Shown here piece after piece: positions 62,340 through 64,000 of a stretch of 64,000 nucleotides of DNA. The notes under the pieces were generated by a model. That model saw only the letters and a program-made list of their open reading frames with translations. It was not told the DNA's origin and did no database searches. The position numbers and the translations under genes are program-made. The stretch is taken from positions 2,294,001 through 2,358,000 of the forward strand of contig NZ_CP071596.1 of the NCBI RefSeq assembly GCF_017357105.1, written 5' to 3'. The stretch comes from Natronosalvus caseinilyticus (lineage in GTDB: Archaea > Halobacteriota > Halobacteria > Halobacteriales > Natrialbaceae). Position 1 is the first letter of the stretch, and the number at the start of each line of letters is the position of its first letter.

Positions 62340-62700
62340 TGCAGTGAAGTACCACGGGCGCGGTGGCCCGTGGCTTCGCCATGGTCTCTGGCACGAGGCC
62401 AGCGGAACGACCGGTGGCGAATTTAATTCCGCCCGCGCTCGTCTCTGGCGAGACTCGCGTAGAACCAGTAACACCCGAACACACTGGGAGTGCCACCGCA
62501 ACAGAGGTCGTCTGTTGCTGCCGTGGCGGGTGTGTCCGTGGGCGTCCGCCCCTTCACGAGGGCGCGACACAGGCCCGGCGCACCGCGTCTTACCCCGAAA
62601 TGGGTGCGCGGGTTTTGCGAGGCCGATAACGTGGGTTCCAATCAACAGTACGGCGTTCCGATACTTAAAAACGGGGACGCAGCCGAGCGGACGCGCTTCA
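62340..62700 (-). pseudogene. Possible remnant of an IS200/IS605 (TnpB-type) element
   Basis: The reverse strand ends in a perfect 8-bp hairpin (62352-62373) followed by GTACTTCACTG, as at the right ends of TnpB-only elements, and is preceded by frames interrupted by shifts. No diagnostic TnpB motif (RuvC Asp or zinc-finger Cys block) survives, so the call rests mainly on the hairpin and the decayed look. Confidence 0.3.
62352..62373. repeat. Perfect hairpin CCACGGGC-N6-GCCCGTGG
   Basis: Two 8-bp complementary arms are separated by six bases. It could be the right-end hairpin of an IS200/IS605-type element or a transcription-associated structure. Confidence 0.6.
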
Positions 62701-62806
62701 CCCCCGCCCACGATGGGGCAGGGAACTCGCGCTGCTTTTCGTTTAGATTTCAGCCACCGAGGCGCGCGAGGGTCCGAGTCAAGCGTACGATTGTGCGAGG
62801 GAGACT

Positions 62807-63241
62807 ATGGCATCAGTATCGGAAACCAGGACAAACAAAGAGATCGTTCGTCGATTCGCGAACGAGTTCGTCAACGAGAGCAACTACGACACAGCCAGAG
62901 AGTTTCTGGACGCGGATATCGTCGATTCCACTTCACTGGGCGAAACAACGGGCCGTGAGGCGGTCGTGGAAACCACGGAGGAACTACGGAAGGCGTTTCC
63001 CGACTTCGTCGTCACTCCGGAAGAGACCGTCGCGGAAAAAGACACGGTCGTTGTCCGGATGACACAGCGGGGAACACACGAGGGAGTGTTCATGGGATAC
63101 GAGCCGACCGGGAATGCGTTCGAAATCGGGGCAATGGCGTTTCTGCGCCTCGAGGACGGAAAGATAGCGGAGCGTCGAGTCAGGCCCGACGTACTCGGGA
63201 TGCTCCGACAGTTGGGGGTCACGACACTGCAAACCGCATAA
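62807..63241 (+). CDS. SnoaL-like ester cyclase / NTF2-fold protein
   Basis: A 144-aa protein of the SnoaL polyketide cyclase-like family. TNKEIVRRFANEFVNESNYDTAREFLDADIVDS opens the cone-shaped fold, FPDFVVTPEETVAEKDTVVVRMTQRGTHEGVFMGYEPTGNAFEI is the family's conserved centre, and FLRLEDGKIAERRVRPDVLGMLRQLG closes it. Members isomerise or hydrolyse small lipophilic compounds or just bind them, and no substrate can be named. The gene is isolated next to the likely IS remnant. Confidence 0.88.
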   Translation: MASVSETRTNKEIVRRFANEFVNESNYDTAREFLDADIVDSTSLGETTGREAVVETTEELRKAFPDFVVTPEETVAEKDTVVVRMTQRGTHEGVFMGYEPTGNAFEIGAMAFLRLEDGKIAERRVRPDVLGMLRQLGVTTLQTA

Positions 63242-63545
63242 CTCGGGCTACTGGGGCCCCATCGTTTTTTCGATTCACTTGGTTGTTGAGCCATGTTCAG
63301 GCCAGGGATACAGCAGTATCTGATCGATCCGACGGATCTTTTCATACCTCGACCTCACACGAAATTGCGTTCAGCCCATACCCGTTTTTCAGCTAAATAC
63401 TCTGTACCTGCAGGTCAGTGGATTGCCGCGACTGGCGACCAGTGATTCTCATCACCACGCCAGCACCCAACAATCACGAACATTAGTTTTCAATTCCTGT
63501 ATTATATTTACGAATACATAAATACCTCTGGACTGTAACTGGTGT
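63242..63545. other. AT-rich intergenic region
   Basis: No gene is seen. The right part contains TATTATATTTA and ATACATAAATA (63500-63530), possible promoter elements for the short frame that follows. Confidence 0.35.
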
Positions 63546-63668
63546 ATGAACTCGGCCAAATTCAACGACCCGCTCGATCAGTCCGAACCCCCAGTATATC
63601 TACCCGGAACACCGACTGTCTCGTTCTTAGAGTACGTCGAGTTGTTCATCAGAATGCTGCGTCGGTAA
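63546..63668 (+). CDS. Possible 40-aa protein or truncated gene start
   Basis: ATG at 63546 to TAA at 63668, encoding MNSAKFNDPLDQSEPPVYLP and then a 20-residue tail PTVSFLEYVELFIRMLRR-like in character. An ATACATAAATAC box lies 18-30 nt upstream. The frame reads like the first residues of a longer protein that has been cut. No family is recognised. Confidence 0.3.
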   Translation: MNSAKFNDPLDQSEPPVYLPGTPTVSFLEYVELFIRMLRR

Positions 63669-63796
63669 TACGGTAGCATCGAGCTGCAGGCACGCACACT
63701 CTTTCCGCCTGCCTGCCATCCGGGACTCACGTGAACGAGGTGTTCCTCTTTCTGGACGCAAGTGTGCGCCCCTTACGGTCGTTCTGACTGACCTAG

Positions 63797-64000
63797 TCAG
63801 TCGAATCTTGACTTGCTCTGTACTGTGTTCGCGCCCATTTCTGCTACATGACATACGTCGTCGATTAGCTGCTCCCAGGTGAACGTCACTTGCTCGAGAG
63901 TCCCCTTTTCTGAAGCCTGGTTTGAAAACTGTACGAACGAGTACCAAAGCCGACGAATTCCACGATCGGTAACGCTCTCGGCCTGAAGAAATGGTCGAGA
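63797..64000 (-). CDS. Unrecognised protein, C-terminal 67 aa (partial at right edge)
   Basis: The reverse strand is open from the window edge to TGA at 63797-63799. The fragment contains SVTDRGIRRLWYSFVQFSNQ and EQVTFTWEQLIDDVCHVAEM, amphipathic helices with aromatic residues, and ends VQSKSRFD. The composition is less acidic than most genes here. It might be the end of a transposase or of a short haloarchaeal regulator, but I cannot assign it. Confidence 0.45.
   Translation of the reverse strand, partial: SRPFLQAESVTDRGIRRLWYSFVQFSNQASEKGTLEQVTFTWEQLIDDVCHVAEMGANTVQSKSRFD

Larger units (their letters stand above)
61830..62806. other. Non-coding region with probable decayed insertion sequence
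   Basis: The first 400 bp are AT-rich and gene-free. From about 62.34 to 62.72 kb the DNA is GC-rich with no intact frame; several short reverse-strand stretches look like out-of-phase coding sequence. A perfect stem-loop marks the left end of this part. Confidence 0.4.

Noticed and set aside
61971-62426. A forward open frame of 151 codons after the DUF5805-like gene
   Set aside because: The composition is mixed and not acidic, the codon bias is poor, and its end runs through the hairpin of the probable IS remnant.
1-64000. tRNA, rRNA and CRISPR arrays
   Set aside because: Reading both strands I found no cloverleaf-like tRNA, no rRNA sequence and no regularly spaced direct repeats.

Overview
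The window is haloarchaeal chromosome, most likely from the Natrialbales. The DNA is GC-rich with many CTCGAG-type words. The predicted proteins are strongly acidic (long Asp/Glu runs), several exported proteins carry Tat signals, and many genes have a TATA-like box (TTTATA, CTTATC) about 26-30 nt before the start codon, as expected for leaderless transcripts. I saw no rRNA or tRNA gene and no CRISPR array.

Layout. Positions 1-12.4 kb hold general accessory and housekeeping genes: a DUF2267 protein cut by the left edge, a RibD/DHFR-fold reductase, a cupin, a Na+/Ca2+-exchanger family protein, a haem-copper-oxidase-subunit-I-like membrane protein, an HxlR regulator divergent from a chromate transporter, a FetA/FetB-type metal exporter with a DtxR-like regulator, a UspA protein and a GNAT acetyltransferase. 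From 12.6 to about 60 kb there is a large carbohydrate-catabolism region. It contains an IclR regulator with a palindrome at its promoter, four secreted right-handed beta-helix proteins, an enolase-superfamily dehydratase, a DegT-type aminotransferase, two NAD-dependent epimerase/dehydratases, seven Gfo/Idh/MocA oxidoreductases, an HpcH/HpaI aldolase, a DapA-type aldolase/dehydratase, an FAH-family hydrolase, two amidase-signature amidases, a ceramidase-like hydrolase, an AAC(3)-type acetyltransferase, a secreted double alpha/beta hydrolase whose first half resembles glucuronoyl esterases (CE15), a BNR-4/LamG protein, a complete Opp/Dpp-type ABC importer and a YtcJ-like amidohydrolase. From 60.4 kb to the end there is a tyrosine recombinase with its small partner gene, a likely decayed insertion sequence, a SnoaL-like protein and an unrecognised partial gene at the right edge.

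How the genes may work together (inference). The Tat-exported beta-helix proteins and the double esterase would bind, depolymerise or de-esterify an acidic extracellular polysaccharide. The ABC system would import the fragments. Cytoplasmic oxidoreductases, epimerases, the dehydratase and the two aldolases would convert sugar acids through 2-keto-3-deoxy intermediates to pyruvate and an aldehyde. The unusual amount of N-acyl and amino chemistry points to an amino-sugar or amide-bearing substrate. No classical glycoside hydrolase was recognised, while seven Gfo/Idh/MocA proteins are present. The most interesting reading is therefore a glycan pathway based on lyases and/or 3-keto (oxidation-elimination) chemistry. 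Its centrepiece is a two-gene oxidoreductase cassette present twice in opposite orientations.
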